Positions 1 to 9,237 of a stretch of DNA of 13,616 bases are shown piece after piece. Under the pieces are notes generated by a model that did not search any database, was not told where the DNA came from, and was given only the letters and a program-made list of their open reading frames with translations. The stretch comes from Conidiobolus incongruus B7586 (lineage: Eukaryota; Entomophthoromycota; Entomophthoromycetes; Entomophthorales; Conidiobolaceae): positions 1-13,616 of the forward strand of contig JNEM01008822.1 in NCBI GenBank assembly GCA_000697335.1, written 5' to 3'. The first letter of the stretch is position 1, and each line of letters starts with the position of its first letter. The translations under genes and the position numbers were made by a program.

Positions 1-588
1 TAATTAAATTTTATAAAAATATATATTATAAAATTAATTTTCAATATTATAATACTTAATTAAATGATTATAATTAAAACTATAATAATTTTTTTAAATT
101 CTTTCTTTATCAAAAAAATATATAAATTTTATAAAAATTATATTAATAAATAATAAGTTTAGTCATCTTTAGTATTGAAATATGATTTATTTAATATCCA
201 ATAAACTTAATAAGCTTGAAAAATTAAATATTTAATATAATAATTTTAATTATATTATTAAAATCAATTATAATAGATAAATTATTTATTATTATAAAGT
301 AAAAAAATAAATAACTCAAAAGATAACTATTGTATAGTAATTTAATATATAATTAATATTAGGTAAATTATAAAGATCAAAATAAATAATATATTAGTCA
401 AGTGTATTAAAATATTTTGTAAAATAATTCGATTTATATTTTATATTTTTTTTATAATATTTGATTAACTTAAATAACTATTGATTATTATTTTGAAAGT
501 TTTATTTTTATTATAATATATTAAATTTAATAAGTATATAAAATATATAATAAAATATATAACAAAATAAAAATTTTCATGTAATATA
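1..588. other. AT-rich unassigned flank
   Basis: This stretch is almost pure A and T with scattered stops in all frames. I see no coding pattern, no RNA gene, no terminal repeat, and no match by eye to the Tc1, mariner or LTR sequences elsewhere in the window. It ends at the TA dinucleotide (589-590) that flanks transposon copy A. It may be an older repeat decayed beyond recognition or plain AT-rich intergenic DNA; the sequence does not decide. Confidence 0.5.
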
Positions 589-590
589 TA

Positions 591-800
591 CACTAGCCTA
601 CAAAAGTGAGTCATAAAATTAAAAATATATACATTTCTATTAATATCTTAATCAATTCTAATTTAAATAAACTTATATTAAACTATGTAATTAATAAATA
701 TTTTTTATTTTTAATATAATATATATAGTTAAATTTAATTAATTATTAATTGATATATTAATATTAAAAGTATACTTAAAATAAGTTATAAATTTGTGAG
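591..800 (+). repeat. Copy A left inverted-repeat arm with two direct motifs
   Basis: The outer motif lies at about 602-618 (AAAAGTGAGTCATAAAA) and the inner at about 777-792 (TAAAATAAGTTATAAA), 175 bp apart. The arm is an imperfect inverse of 1951-2157. In IR/DR-type Tc1 elements such motifs are transposase binding sites; that role is inferred here from position and conservation in the other copies. Confidence 0.8.
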
Positions 801-820
801 ATTTAGTATTGATAGAAAAA

Positions 821-1835
821 TTAATATCTAGTATATCTACCTTTTGCTTTTCTAACTTTTTTAAGTTTATTGGGCATAGAATCAACTAGATTCTTATATT
901 AAGCAAGATTAATATTATTCTAAGCTTCTTGAATATACTTGTAAAGTTGATCTAAATTTTTTACTGAGGGAAAGCTTTAATTGATTTTTTTAGTTGTTCC
1001 TAAAGATATTCAATTAGGTTAAGATTAAAAGATTGAGGAGGTTATTTCATAATAGTTATTTTGTTATTTTTAAGATATTTAATAATAGAATTTATAGTAT
1101 AGCAAGGTGTATTATCTTGTTAGAAAATAATATTTGATTTTTTTAATCTATATCACTAAATAGTTTTTTTAATTTATTGTTTAGAATACTTTAATACATT
1201 TTAGTATTAATTCCCCTATCAACCCTACAAAGATACCTTATACCTAAAGATAATATATATCCCCAAACTATAATTAACCTATCATTGTATTTTTGGGTTA
1301 TAATAACATAATGGTTATAAAGTGGTTCTTTATCTTTTTTGAAATATCTAGCTCTTTTATTAAATCCATTAAAATATATCTATGTTTCATTAAACTAAAT
1401 AACCTTAATCTAATTAGTTTCAGTTCAATTTTAATGTTAACATTTAAACTCCCACTTAACTTTATAATAAGATTTCTTTAATTAGGGGTGTTTTTTCTTA
1501 AAATATAAGCAGTATTTATTTTAACATAAAGTATATATAATAGTATTAGTACTAACTAATATTCCTATATAGTTTTGTAATTCTTGTTATACTTCTATAG
1601 CAATATTATATTTACCTGTACTAACTAATCTATAAATATACTTTTCATCATATTTATCTATAATCTTAGTATGCTTAAGTTTTAGTTTAGGTGTTTTTTT
1701 AACATTGTTCTTAATAACCCTAACTATAATAGATTAGCTAGCACTAATAATTCTAGTAATCTTATGAGTTGATTTATTTTCATTATAAAGTTGATTAATA
1801 TCTAAGTGAACTTTTTTAGAGAGAGATTTAAGCAT
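821..1835 (-). pseudogene. Tc1-type (DD34E) transposase pseudogene, copy A
   Basis: The decayed transposase would have cut and pasted the element at TA sites. Read on the minus strand it starts at an intact ATG (1833-1835), followed by MLKSLSKKVHLDINQLYNEN and a helix-turn-helix region (HKITRIISAS, then RVIKNN). It ends in the C-terminus typical of Tc1 proteins (LKKVRKAKGRYTRY, stop at 821-823). The second catalytic Asp survives in QDN, and the catalytic Glu survives in NLIEYL, 34 residues later, which defines DD34E. The first catalytic Asp is Asn in this copy (WSDET-type motif). Many stops sit at expected Gln and Trp codons. The span is 1,015 nt against 1,017 in copy C, so small indels also shift the frame. 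It cannot encode a functional protein. Family assignment is secure. Confidence 0.92.
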
Positions 1836-1922
1836 TATAATATTAATTTTAAAATATTAGCTTAATAGTTTTAAAATATAAATAATATAACAAAAGAAAA
1901 AGAAGATATATATAAGTTTTGT

Positions 1923-1930
1923 TATTTATA
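1923..1930 (-). promoter_or_regulatory. Candidate TATA box of copy A transposase
   Basis: The minus strand reads TATAAATA within GGGGTATAAATAAC, about 90 bp upstream of the transposase ATG at 1835 and just downstream of the inner motif of the right arm. The same octamer stands at the equivalent place in copies C (12163-12170) and G (11665-11672). Conservation in decayed AT-rich copies is weak evidence on its own. Confidence 0.4.
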
Positions 1931-1950
1931 CCCCTTTAACTTATAAACCT

Positions 1951-2157
1951 ACAAATTTATAACTCACTTTAGTTAAATTTTAGATTTTGATATATTAACC
2001 AATAGCTAATGTAATATAATCAAATATAGTTAGTTATATTCAATTAATATAAGTAAATTATATATTTTAATTTTAATTTATTTAATTAGGAATTATTTAA
2101 GATATAAGTAAATATTTAAATAATTTTGCTTTTATAACTTATTTTTTTAGGCTAGTC
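1951..2157 (-). repeat. Copy A right inverted-repeat arm with two direct motifs
   Basis: The inner motif lies at about 1956-1970 (TTTATAACTCACTTT) and the outer at about 2131-2146 (TTTATAACTTATTTTT), both in inverse orientation to the left arm. They are 175 bp apart, the same spacing as in the left arm. Confidence 0.8.
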
Positions 2158-2159
2158 TA
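2158..2159. other. TA target site shared by copies A and G
   Basis: Copy A ends at 2157 (GGCTAGTC) and copy G begins at 2160 (TACTAGCCTATAAA), with only TA between them. One dinucleotide therefore serves as the right target duplication of A and the left one of G. Since A is less decayed, A most likely inserted later at the TA that already flanked G. Confidence 0.75.
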
Positions 2160-2281
2160 TACTAGCCTATAAAAATCAGTTATAAAATTAAAAATATCAA
2201 TATTTTTGTTAATAACTAAATTAATATTAATTTTAATATTTTTATATTAAAATATATAATTAATATATACTTTTTATTTAT

Positions 2282-2286
2282 AATAT
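2282..2286. repeat. Target-site duplication of the LTR element, left copy
   Basis: AATAT stands immediately outside the left LTR and is repeated at 8001-8005 outside the right LTR. Copy A shows the matching uninterrupted sequence (TTAATATAATATATA). The 5-bp length fits Ty3/gypsy elements. AT-richness makes a chance match possible, but the empty-site match supports it. Confidence 0.75.
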
Positions 2287-2685
2287 TTTAAGTATAGTGG
2301 TAGTTAAACTAATATAGTGTAGAGGAAAACTTAATATAAAAGTAGTGTGGTGTAGAATGTGGTAATATAATGTAGCTGTAGTATGCAAGTGTAAACAAAG
2401 TTTAATTAAGCTTTGAACTAGGATGAGTCACTGATATATTAAGATTTATATTAGGTAGTGCTAATATCCTACAGTAACAATAAAATATAGTCTCAATTTT
2501 AGAAATAGTGTAAAAGTAAAAAATAGTAAGAATTGAGAAGAAAAAGAAAAACCTAGTTTATTAGATAATTTAATACTATTTATACAATTAATTTAACTAT
2601 ATAAGTATAAATTAATCATATAATTTATAATTAATTGGATTATATGAAAATATAAATAAGAATTTAAAGAACTAGTCTCTTAACA
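2287..2685 (-). repeat. 3' LTR of the retrotransposon (left copy)
   Basis: This 399-bp repeat aligns without gaps to 7602-8000. I count about 28 differences by eye (roughly 7 percent), mostly transitions. On the minus strand it begins TGTTAAGAGACTAG directly after the purine tract. RIP-type transitions inflate the difference, so it cannot serve as a simple clock. Confidence 0.92.
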
Positions 2686-2692
2686 CTCCCCT
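2686..2692 (-). other. Polypurine tract next to the 3' LTR
   Basis: The minus strand reads AGGGGAG immediately before the LTR start TGTTAAGAG. This is the expected position of the plus-strand primer in LTR elements and confirms minus-strand orientation. Confidence 0.75.
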
Positions 2693-2734
2693 AGTAGGTT
2701 TCTTAAAGGAGACACACTCCCTAATTTTTGCAAA

Positions 2735-2890
2735 TAGGTATAATAAGCTAAAGTATTCTTAATATTTTCTAGAGGTTCCTATATAGCTTCTTTAATAGGA
2801 TAACCCATCCATTTTACATAAAAATAAAACTTATTCCTAATAGATTTAAACTTAATTATGTAATCAACATAGTATTCTTCTTCTCTATCT
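2735..2890 (-). pseudogene. Chromodomain at the end of the pol region (fossil)
   Basis: The minus strand encodes REEEYYVDYIIKF followed by FYVKWMGYP (about 2797-2814). This is the chromodomain pattern: an acidic lead-in, Y-V/E-x-I-L-like core, then V-K-W-x-G-Y. In chromoviruses this domain follows the integrase and is thought to tether the pre-integration complex to chromatin marks such as methylated H3K9, guiding insertion into heterochromatin. Just upstream the reading continues from the integrase C-terminal region. The location inside other repeats fits that habit, though here it is only an inference. Confidence 0.85.
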
Positions 2891-2989
2891 TGATTAATAA
2901 TTGGATCTAGTTTTAAGGTTTTTAATTGATTAGGAAAAGTGTTAAAATTTTTAAAGTATGGTTTAATTTTAGATATGTGAAAGGTAGGG

Positions 2990-4190
2990 TTGATCCTCAA
3001 GGTTAGAGGTAATTCCAAGGTAATATTTTCAAAATTTAAATCAATAGATTAAATTTTATAAGGATTATAATATAATGGTAAGTATTTGGGATTTAAGCTA
3101 GATTTAAGTAGGGTAGGTTTAAGGGCAGATTGTTCTAAGTATACAAACATACTAGTTTTATATTTAAGAGGGTTTCTAGATAACTTTAAGTATTGTTGTT
3201 TTATAATCCTTTAATTTTCTTCTAAGTTAAATTTAACAAGGGAATTGATATATTTAATATTAGATTAAAATTCAACAATATCTAAAGATAAGTTGATTTG
3301 AAGTTTTAGAGTAATTATTAAGTTAGGATGTTTACTATAATTGATGAAATAAAGGCTAAAACCTGTTGATTTATGGATAAAGGTGTTGAATAAATATTAG
3401 AGTTGGTAGATATAAGCATCCCAATTTAACTGATTAGTGTTAATATAAGCTTTAATCATTTGCTTTAAGGTTTTAATAGTTTTTTCAGCAAGTTTATTAG
3501 TTTAGTAATAATTGGTAGTAGACATAGCTAGGTTAATTTTAAGGGAAAAGGATAGTAACTTCTAGAATTAAAAGTTGAATTGTGTATCTTTATTAGATAC
3601 AATAGTTTGTGGAATTCTATAGTAGGTAAAGATATTAAAGAATAACAATTGTGCAACATCTTTAACTGTAGAAGTTTTGAAACAAGGAATAAAATAAACA
3701 TATTTGGAAAATGAATCAATTGTAATTAGTAAGTTATTATAACTATTTGTTGATTTAGGGATTTCTATGAAATCAAACTAGATTTATTGTTAAGTTTCAT
3801 TAGGGACTTGTAGGGGAATAAGTTTACCATATTTTAGTTGAGTATTATATTTAGTTCTTTAGCATATATCACAGGTATTAGTGTATTTCTAAACTAATTT
3901 AACTAGGGAAAGCTAGTAGTACTTTATTTTAATTCTCTCAGCAGTCTTTAACTAGTTTTAATATCCTCTAATAAGTAAGTTATGGCATTCATCAAATATT
4001 GTTTGTTAGATCTTGGGAATGTTAGGAATATATAGACAATCATCATAGTATAGTAAGTTATTGATAATTTTAAATCTTTTGACATATTTTAGTTGGTTTT
4101 CTAATGGTTTAGAGAGTTCTTCTTTAACTGAAATAAAGAAATTATTATTTAACAATGTTTCTTGAAGTAGTTTAATAAATTCTTTATTTC
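2990..4190 (-). pseudogene. Integrase region of pol (fossil)
   Basis: On the minus strand this region reads, in order, as a zinc-binding N-terminal part near 4060-3850 (including FDECHNLLIRGY and TCDIC), a catalytic core near 3800-3380 (including ITIDSFSKYVYFIP, then TNKLAEKTIKTLKQMIKAYI) and a C-terminal part near 3350-2990 ending LRINPTFHISKIKPYF. The last pattern is the usual 'NPVFHVSLLKPY' stretch of Ty3/gypsy integrases before the chromodomain. The integrase would have joined the cDNA copy to host DNA. The region is broken and does not encode a working enzyme. Confidence 0.85.
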
Positions 4191-4800
4191 CTTCATTAAT
4201 AATCATTAAGTTAATATTTGCTGGATTTTTACAATTAGAATAAAGGGGTAGGTATGTAAGATTTCTTAACAAAGTATCTACAACATAGTTTTATTAACCT
4301 AGGAGATATTGAATAAAGAAAAGGTAAGCTTAGATAGTTTTAATCTATCTAACTTGTCTTCTTAATAAATGCTTCTGAGTATTTAAGTAGATAAGTGATT
4401 TGTGATTTGTAAATGCTAAAAAAAAGTTGTAGGATAAGAAATGTAAGTGATTTTTGATTATTTCTACTAAAGCAAAAAGTTCTTGTTTATAAACTAGGTA
4501 TTTTAATTCAGCTAGTTTCATTTTTCTTAACCAGAATGTTATTGGTTTTAAGGTAACATTTATAAAGTTAAACTCAACCTGTTCTCCCTTATTTATTATT
4601 TTATCTTATAATTATAGGGTAAAATATAAATTAAATTCAAATTAGGTTAACTATCCACTAATTGTAAAAAAACTAAAGTTAGTAAAAATAATGGTAGGTA
4701 GTTTTAGATTAAAGATAGATAAAGCAAGAGCATTGGTAATATAGAAAATTAAAGCATTTATATAGAAAGTGTATAGTGGGGTTTATTCAAAAAAAGAGTT
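4190..4800 (-). pseudogene. RNase H region of pol (fossil)
   Basis: Minus-strand reading gives the end of a Ty3/gypsy RNase H domain: HLLRRQVRQI and, further on, YVVDTLLRNLTYLPLYS (about 4290-4230). These match the usual 'TRRQARW' and 'N.VADALSR..Y.PL' signatures. The enzyme would degrade the RNA strand of the RNA-DNA hybrid during reverse transcription. It lies between the reverse transcriptase and the integrase, as in gypsy elements. The start of the domain is unclear, so the right boundary is approximate. Broken. Confidence 0.72.
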
Positions 4801-4899
4801 TTTCTTTAAAAAATTAGTAAGAGGAACAACAAGTTCAACAAAAGAATCAATGAAATCTTTAAAGTAATTTAATAATTTAAGTACAAACATAAGCTGATC

Positions 4900-5640
4900 T
4901 TTGTTTATAGGTATAGTAAAAGCTCTAACACTATTGAGTTTAGTTATATTAATATTAATTCTTTAGGAGGAAACAATATAACTATAGAAAAAGATAGAAG
5001 AAGCACCAAAGATGTATTTTGATAGTTTTAAAGGTAATTTATGTTCTTGAATAATTTGTAAAACCTGATTAACATGTTAGATATATTCTTCTTTAGTTTT
5101 TGAATGGATCAGGATATCATCAAGATAAGTGATAATAAAGTTATTAAAAACAGGGTTGAAAAAGGAATTGATAAATTAAGTAAAAGTTGCAGGGGCATTA
5201 CACAATCTAAAGTTTATGACAGTAAATTCATAGTAACCTAAAAGAGTGTTGAAAGCAGTTAAAGGGATAGAATTTTCTTCAACTTTAATGTTGTAATACT
5301 TATTCTTAACATCTAGTTTAGTAAATATAGTTGATCTAAGTAGTTTATCCTTAACATCATATAAGTTTAGTAATAGAGTTTTATCCTTAATAGTTTTAGA
5401 GTTTAAAACACAATTATTAATATATAATCTCTAACCACCATTAGCCTTTTGTATAAAGAAGATTAAAGATTTTTATAGTAAGGAAAAAGGTCTAATGTAC
5501 CTATTTTCAAGTAGTTTTTGGATTTCTTCTTTCAAGGTTTAATGTTGTTTAAGAGATAAATGGTAAGTAGGTTTTAAGTATAGTTGTGTACCAAGGATTA
5601 GTTTAATTTTGTGTTTAATATTATATTTAGGTGGTAATTT
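4900..5640 (-). pseudogene. Reverse transcriptase region of pol (fossil)
   Basis: The minus strand shows the RT fingers and palm in order: a KEEIQKLLENRYIRPF stretch near 5540, FFIQKANGG near 5450, FTKLDVKNKYYNIKV near 5310, RLCNAPATFT near 5200 and the catalytic YLDD at 5116-5127, followed by DILIHSKTKEEYIQHV. All are standard Ty3/gypsy RT blocks (compare 'DLRSAYHQIRI', 'FGLTNAPATFQ', 'YLDDILIFS'). The region would have copied element RNA into cDNA. It remains the most readable part of the element but is broken. Confidence 0.92.
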
Positions 5641-5759
5641 ATTCACAAGTTCAAAAACATTAGCAAATTAACTTATTATATTGTATAAGAAGTGGTTATT
5701 AGATATAACTTCATTAAAATCAACAGATAAAGTGTTAATAGATGAATAATAAACAAATA

Positions 5760-6310
5760 CATATCCCTATAGATTATTTGGGTTTTTGATTAGCTTTTTA
5801 CATTGATTTTTACTTATAATAATAAAATTATTTGCTATAATTGTAGAGTTAGTATTAGGTAAAGTATTTAATAGTTTTATAGTAGGGTAATGTAGATTTT
5901 TTGAGATTAATTCCACTAATTTTTTTTGGAATGTGAAAGAAATAAATTTGTAGCTTTCTGGGGTAATATTCATAGATATAAAACTGTGATATTTAAACTA
6001 ATTTTAACCTAGTATAAAATTGTGACTAATGTTACCAACTAGGAATTTAATATATTGGGAGTAGTTAGGGGGTAATAATAGGTATTTAGATATAGTACCA
6101 GATGCTTAATCCATTAAGTTATTAGCATATTTAATTATTAAGTTGCTTTTTTAGATAGGTAAAGATAGTTTTGAAACAATAGAAGAAGAGATAATATAAC
6201 TAGAATAACTAAAGTTAATTAAAACACTAACAAGTGTATTTATAAAAGAACTAATTAACACAAACAATAGGGTGATAGTTAAAGGTAAAGAATCACAAGG
6301 TAGATTAGTT
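5760..6310 (-). pseudogene. Aspartic protease and linker region of pol (fossil)
   Basis: Between gag and RT the minus strand has a retropepsin-like arrangement: a hydrophobic run leading to an INFSYSSYIIS stretch (about 6210-6180), in the place of the family's 'I-D-S-G-A-S-x-x-F-I-S' motif. HNFILG follows near 6020, corresponding to the 'ILG' before the conserved W. A linker (for example MNITPESYKFISFTFQKK, about 5973-5920) leads to the RT. The protease would have cut Gag-Pol. Assignment rests on order and weak motif similarity. Broken. Confidence 0.65.
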
Positions 6311-6429
6311 ACTAGAATATTTCTAGTTTCTAGTAGTTTAATCAGTTAGATTTCTCTAGTATACATAGTTTAATTTGTGGAATTATTGGTTTATTAGAAC
6401 TTTTGTGGATTAGATTAGAATCTGCTAAC

Positions 6430-7440
6430 TGATTATAAAAGGGGTGATTCTAAAGTTATATTAATATTATTCAGGTTTGATTTATGGTTGGTAGGTTGGG
6501 ATTGTTGAGAATTAAACAGATGTTGCTTCCTTAAAGGGTATTTATTAGCTCTATAGTTAACTTGAGTTTTTTGGCAGTAATAACAACCTTTGTTTACTTT
6601 TAAGTAGGCTTTAGCTTCTTCACTAAAAGTTTTCTCATAAAGCTTTAAAGCAGAAACATCTATCATATAAAACTTAAGTGGGTTAGAGTAAAGTTTAAAA
6701 GATTAATTTTTAGGGTGGGAAGATTTAGTTATAAAGTAAAGAATATTATTGATTATAATTGCTGTATCACAAATGTCAAAAAAAGACATATTATCAAAGT
6801 GTTCCCTACTAACTAACTAAAGCTTTATTTAAAGGTTAAAGCATTATAATAGTTTGTGGATTTATTCTTCTTCAGTGATATTTGGTATGTTTAAACATAT
6901 CTAATTAAATTTCTCAATCAATTATCTTGCAAAAGTTTTTTATTTAAGCTAGGAAAGCTTTTCTCTTATTAATTAAACTTGATCTTTTGGGTAATATCTT
7001 TCTTTAAAGGCTTTTTCCAATTGTTTAAAAGTTTGTATCTTTATAGTAAGTTATCCTCCTGAAGATTCTTTAGGATTAAACTTATAATGAGTTAACTACC
7101 AAGTATAAGTAGATTTTTCCAAAAAAGAAATAGCTAATTTAAGGATGTTCTCTAAATCTTTATCAGGAATCAAATCAAGGTAATTCTTCATGTTTTTAAA
7201 GTAGTTTTCAAGCTTGTAAAGGTTTTTTAAGCTATCATAAGTAGTTAATTTGTTTTTAAAGACACTAAAGAGGTAGTTTAATATATTAACTATAGTAAAG
7301 TAGCTAGTTTATTAGATTTAAGCTCTTTGAGACATATTTCTTTCAATCAAAAGTTGTCTAATATAAGCTTTTTAGAGGGTAGTAAGCTTTTAAAGACTAA
7401 AGTCTTAGATTCACTCAGTAATTAAGCTACTATCATCATT
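6430..7440 (-). pseudogene. gag region (fossil)
   Basis: This is the first coding region after the 5' LTR on the minus strand. The central part reads like the Retrotrans_gag capsid domain: FKQLEKAFKERYYPKDQ (about 7030-6980), LIREKLSSLK, then TFARQLIEKFN and LNIPNITEEE, matching the family's 'F..L...F..R..P.....R..L..L.Q..SV..Y...F' pattern. Near 6590-6530 is a zinc-knuckle-like tract (CYYCQK, then PLRKQ), the nucleic-acid-binding tail of Gag. It would have formed the particle that packages element RNA. The exact start cannot be fixed. Broken. Confidence 0.8.
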
Positions 7441-7590
7441 AAAATAATATAAGGGTATCTTTTTTTTGGTGGTATTATAATATATAATGTTAAATTAGAA
7501 TAAAATAAATTATAAATAAAATTTAAAATAGTAATAATTAGGTTTAATACAGATAGTTATTAATTTCTAGTAGGTTTTTAATAGTTTTAT

Positions 7591-7601
7591 CACTGCTACT
7601 A
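7591..7601 (-). other. Primer-binding-like site next to the 5' LTR
   Basis: Directly after the 5' LTR the minus strand reads TAGTAGCAGTG. This is close to the complement of the 3' end of a eukaryotic initiator tRNA-Met (ending ...GCUACCA), a common gypsy primer. Position and direction agree with the purine tract at the other end. The tRNA identity is tentative. Confidence 0.5.
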
Positions 7602-8000
7602 TATAAGCATAGTGGTAGTTAAACTAATATAGTATAGAGGAAGACTTAATATAAAAGTAGTGTGGTGTAGAACATAGTAATATAATGTGGCTGTAGTGTG
7701 CAAGTATAAACAAAGTTTAATTAAGCTTCAAACTAGGATGAGTCACTGATATATTAAGATCTATATTAGGTAGTGCTAATATCCTATAGTATTGATAAAA
7801 TATAGTCTCAATCTTAAAAATAGTGTAAAAGTAAAAAATAGTATGAATTGAGAGGAAAAAGAAGAACCTAGTTTATTAAATAATTTAATACTATTTATAC
7901 AATTAATTTAACTATATAAATATAAATTAATCATATAGTTTATAGTTAATTGGATTATATGAAAGTATATATAAGAATTTAAAGAACTAGTCTCTTAACA
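7602..8000 (-). repeat. 5' LTR of the retrotransposon (right copy)
   Basis: This is the 399-bp partner of the left LTR, beginning on the minus strand with TGTTAAGAGACTAG at 8000. It would have held the promoter of the element. The inverted ends (TGTTAAG at one side, CTTATA at the other) are partly preserved. Confidence 0.92.
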
Positions 8001-8005
8001 AATAT
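8001..8005. repeat. Target-site duplication of the LTR element, right copy
   Basis: AATAT directly follows the right LTR and matches 2282-2286. The sequence then resumes copy G (AATATATAAAATTAAAT). Confidence 0.75.
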
Positions 8006-9237
8006 AATATATAAAATTAAATATAATTAAATATCAATTGATATATACTATTTTACAAAAGTTAGTTATAAAATCAAAAATATATATATTTTAATAAATA
8101 ACTAAAATAATTTATATATTAGATTACTTAAAATTATAATATATAATTAAGATATATAATTTGATAATAATTAAATATATTTAGATATATTTATTAAATT
8201 ATTAGCAAAAATATTAACCTTTAATATTTAACTAAGGTGAGTTATAAATTTTCAAGTTTTTGAGATAAAAGAATATATTTTAAAATATATAATCATATCT
8301 TTTTTTCTTTTTTTGTTATTATTTTATATAATATTTTAGATATAATAAATTTTTCAATTAATATTATTATATTTAAATCCCTCTTTAAAAAAATCTATAT
8401 ATATATCAATTAACTTTATAAAGAAAATAAATCAACTTATGATATTACTAGAACTACTAGTGTAAGTTAATTTACTATAGTTAAGGTTGTTAAGAATAGT
8501 AATAAAAATATATTTAAACTTAAATGTGTTAAGATTATAAATAAATATAATACAAAGTATGTTTATAAGTTAGTTAATATAAGTAAATATAATAATATTT
8601 TAAAAATATAATAAGAATTATAAAACTATATAAGAATATTAGTTAGTATTAATATTATTATATATATTTTATATTAATATAGATATCATTTATATTTTAA
8701 GAAAAAACACCTCCAACTAAAGAAATTTTATTATAAAATTAAATAAGAGTTTAAATATCATCATTAATATTAAACTAAAGGTAATTAGAGTAAGGTTATT
8801 TAATTTAAAAAAACAAAAATATACTTTAGTAAAATTTATAAAAAAGCTAGATATTTCAAAAAAAATATAAAATTACTTTTTAATTATTATGTTAATTTTA
8901 CCTAAAAATATAATAATAGGTTAATTATTATTTAGGGATATATATTATCTTTATATATAGGATATTTTTGTAAAATTAATAGGGGAATTAATATTAAGAT
9001 ATATTAAAGTATTTTGAGCAATGAATTGAGAAAAAATTATTGAATAATATAGGTTAAATAAATCTGATGTTATTTCTTAGTAAGATAATACTTTTTGTTA
9101 TATTATTATTTCTATACTAAAATAATTTAAAAATAACAAGATATTACTCTGCATTTTTAATAATGGGAATTTTTTGCAATTAAAAATAAATAAACATTTG
9201 AATATATGATATATAAAAATAAATATATAAAATAAAT

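Larger units (their letters stand above)
591..2157 (-). mobile_element. Tc1-type DNA transposon, copy A (inactive)
   Basis: This is a full-length (1,567 bp) copy of a Tc1/mariner-superfamily element with its transposase on the minus strand. The left end reads CACTAGCCTACAAAAGTGAG and the right end is the inverse, ending GGCTAGTC. TA dinucleotides lie outside both ends (589-590 and 2158-2159), the target duplication expected of this superfamily. Each ~205-bp arm holds an outer and an inner copy of a motif near AAGTGAGTTATAAA. The length agrees with copy C (1,569 bp) and with copy E once its insertion is set aside (about 1,568 bp), so the ends are well supported. The element is immobile because its transposase carries many stops. 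It is clearly less decayed than copies G and E. The right TA is shared with the left end of copy G. Confidence 0.93.
2287..8000 (-). mobile_element. Ty3/gypsy LTR retrotransposon, chromovirus type (fossil, broken)
   Basis: This is a full-span element of 5,714 bp on the minus strand, inserted in the left arm of Tc1 copy G. It has 399-bp LTRs at both ends, a primer-binding-like site next to the right (5') LTR and a purine tract next to the left (3') LTR. On the minus strand the coding parts come in the order gag, protease, reverse transcriptase, RNase H, integrase, chromodomain. Integrase lying after RNase H is the Ty3/gypsy (Metaviridae) order, and the C-terminal chromodomain places it with the chromoviruses. 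It is broken throughout, with several dozen interruptions by eye, and looks silenced by RIP rather than truncated. Its age is intermediate: younger than host element G and less decayed than it. Confidence 0.93.

Noticed and set aside
1293-1481. A 62-codon plus-strand open frame
   Set aside because: It lies antisense within the copy A transposase pseudogene. Its product is low-complexity Ile/Phe/Leu/Asn/Ser, a shadow of AT-rich sequence.
1321-1500. A spliced host gene with AT-rich introns
   Set aside because: All protein-like patterns found match transposase, Gag or Pol. No exon set with splice-site logic and non-transposon content was visible anywhere.
3528-3719. A 63-codon minus-strand open frame inside the retrotransposon
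   Set aside because: It is in a different frame from the integrase core that covers the same bases, so it is a shadow and not a separate gene.
2779-6666. Minus-strand open stretches at 2779-3018, 4006-4272, 5767-5973 and 6433-6666 as separate small genes
   Set aside because: They are surviving fragments of the gag and pol regions of one LTR element (chromodomain, RNase H/integrase boundary, protease-RT linker, zinc-knuckle part) and are annotated under it.
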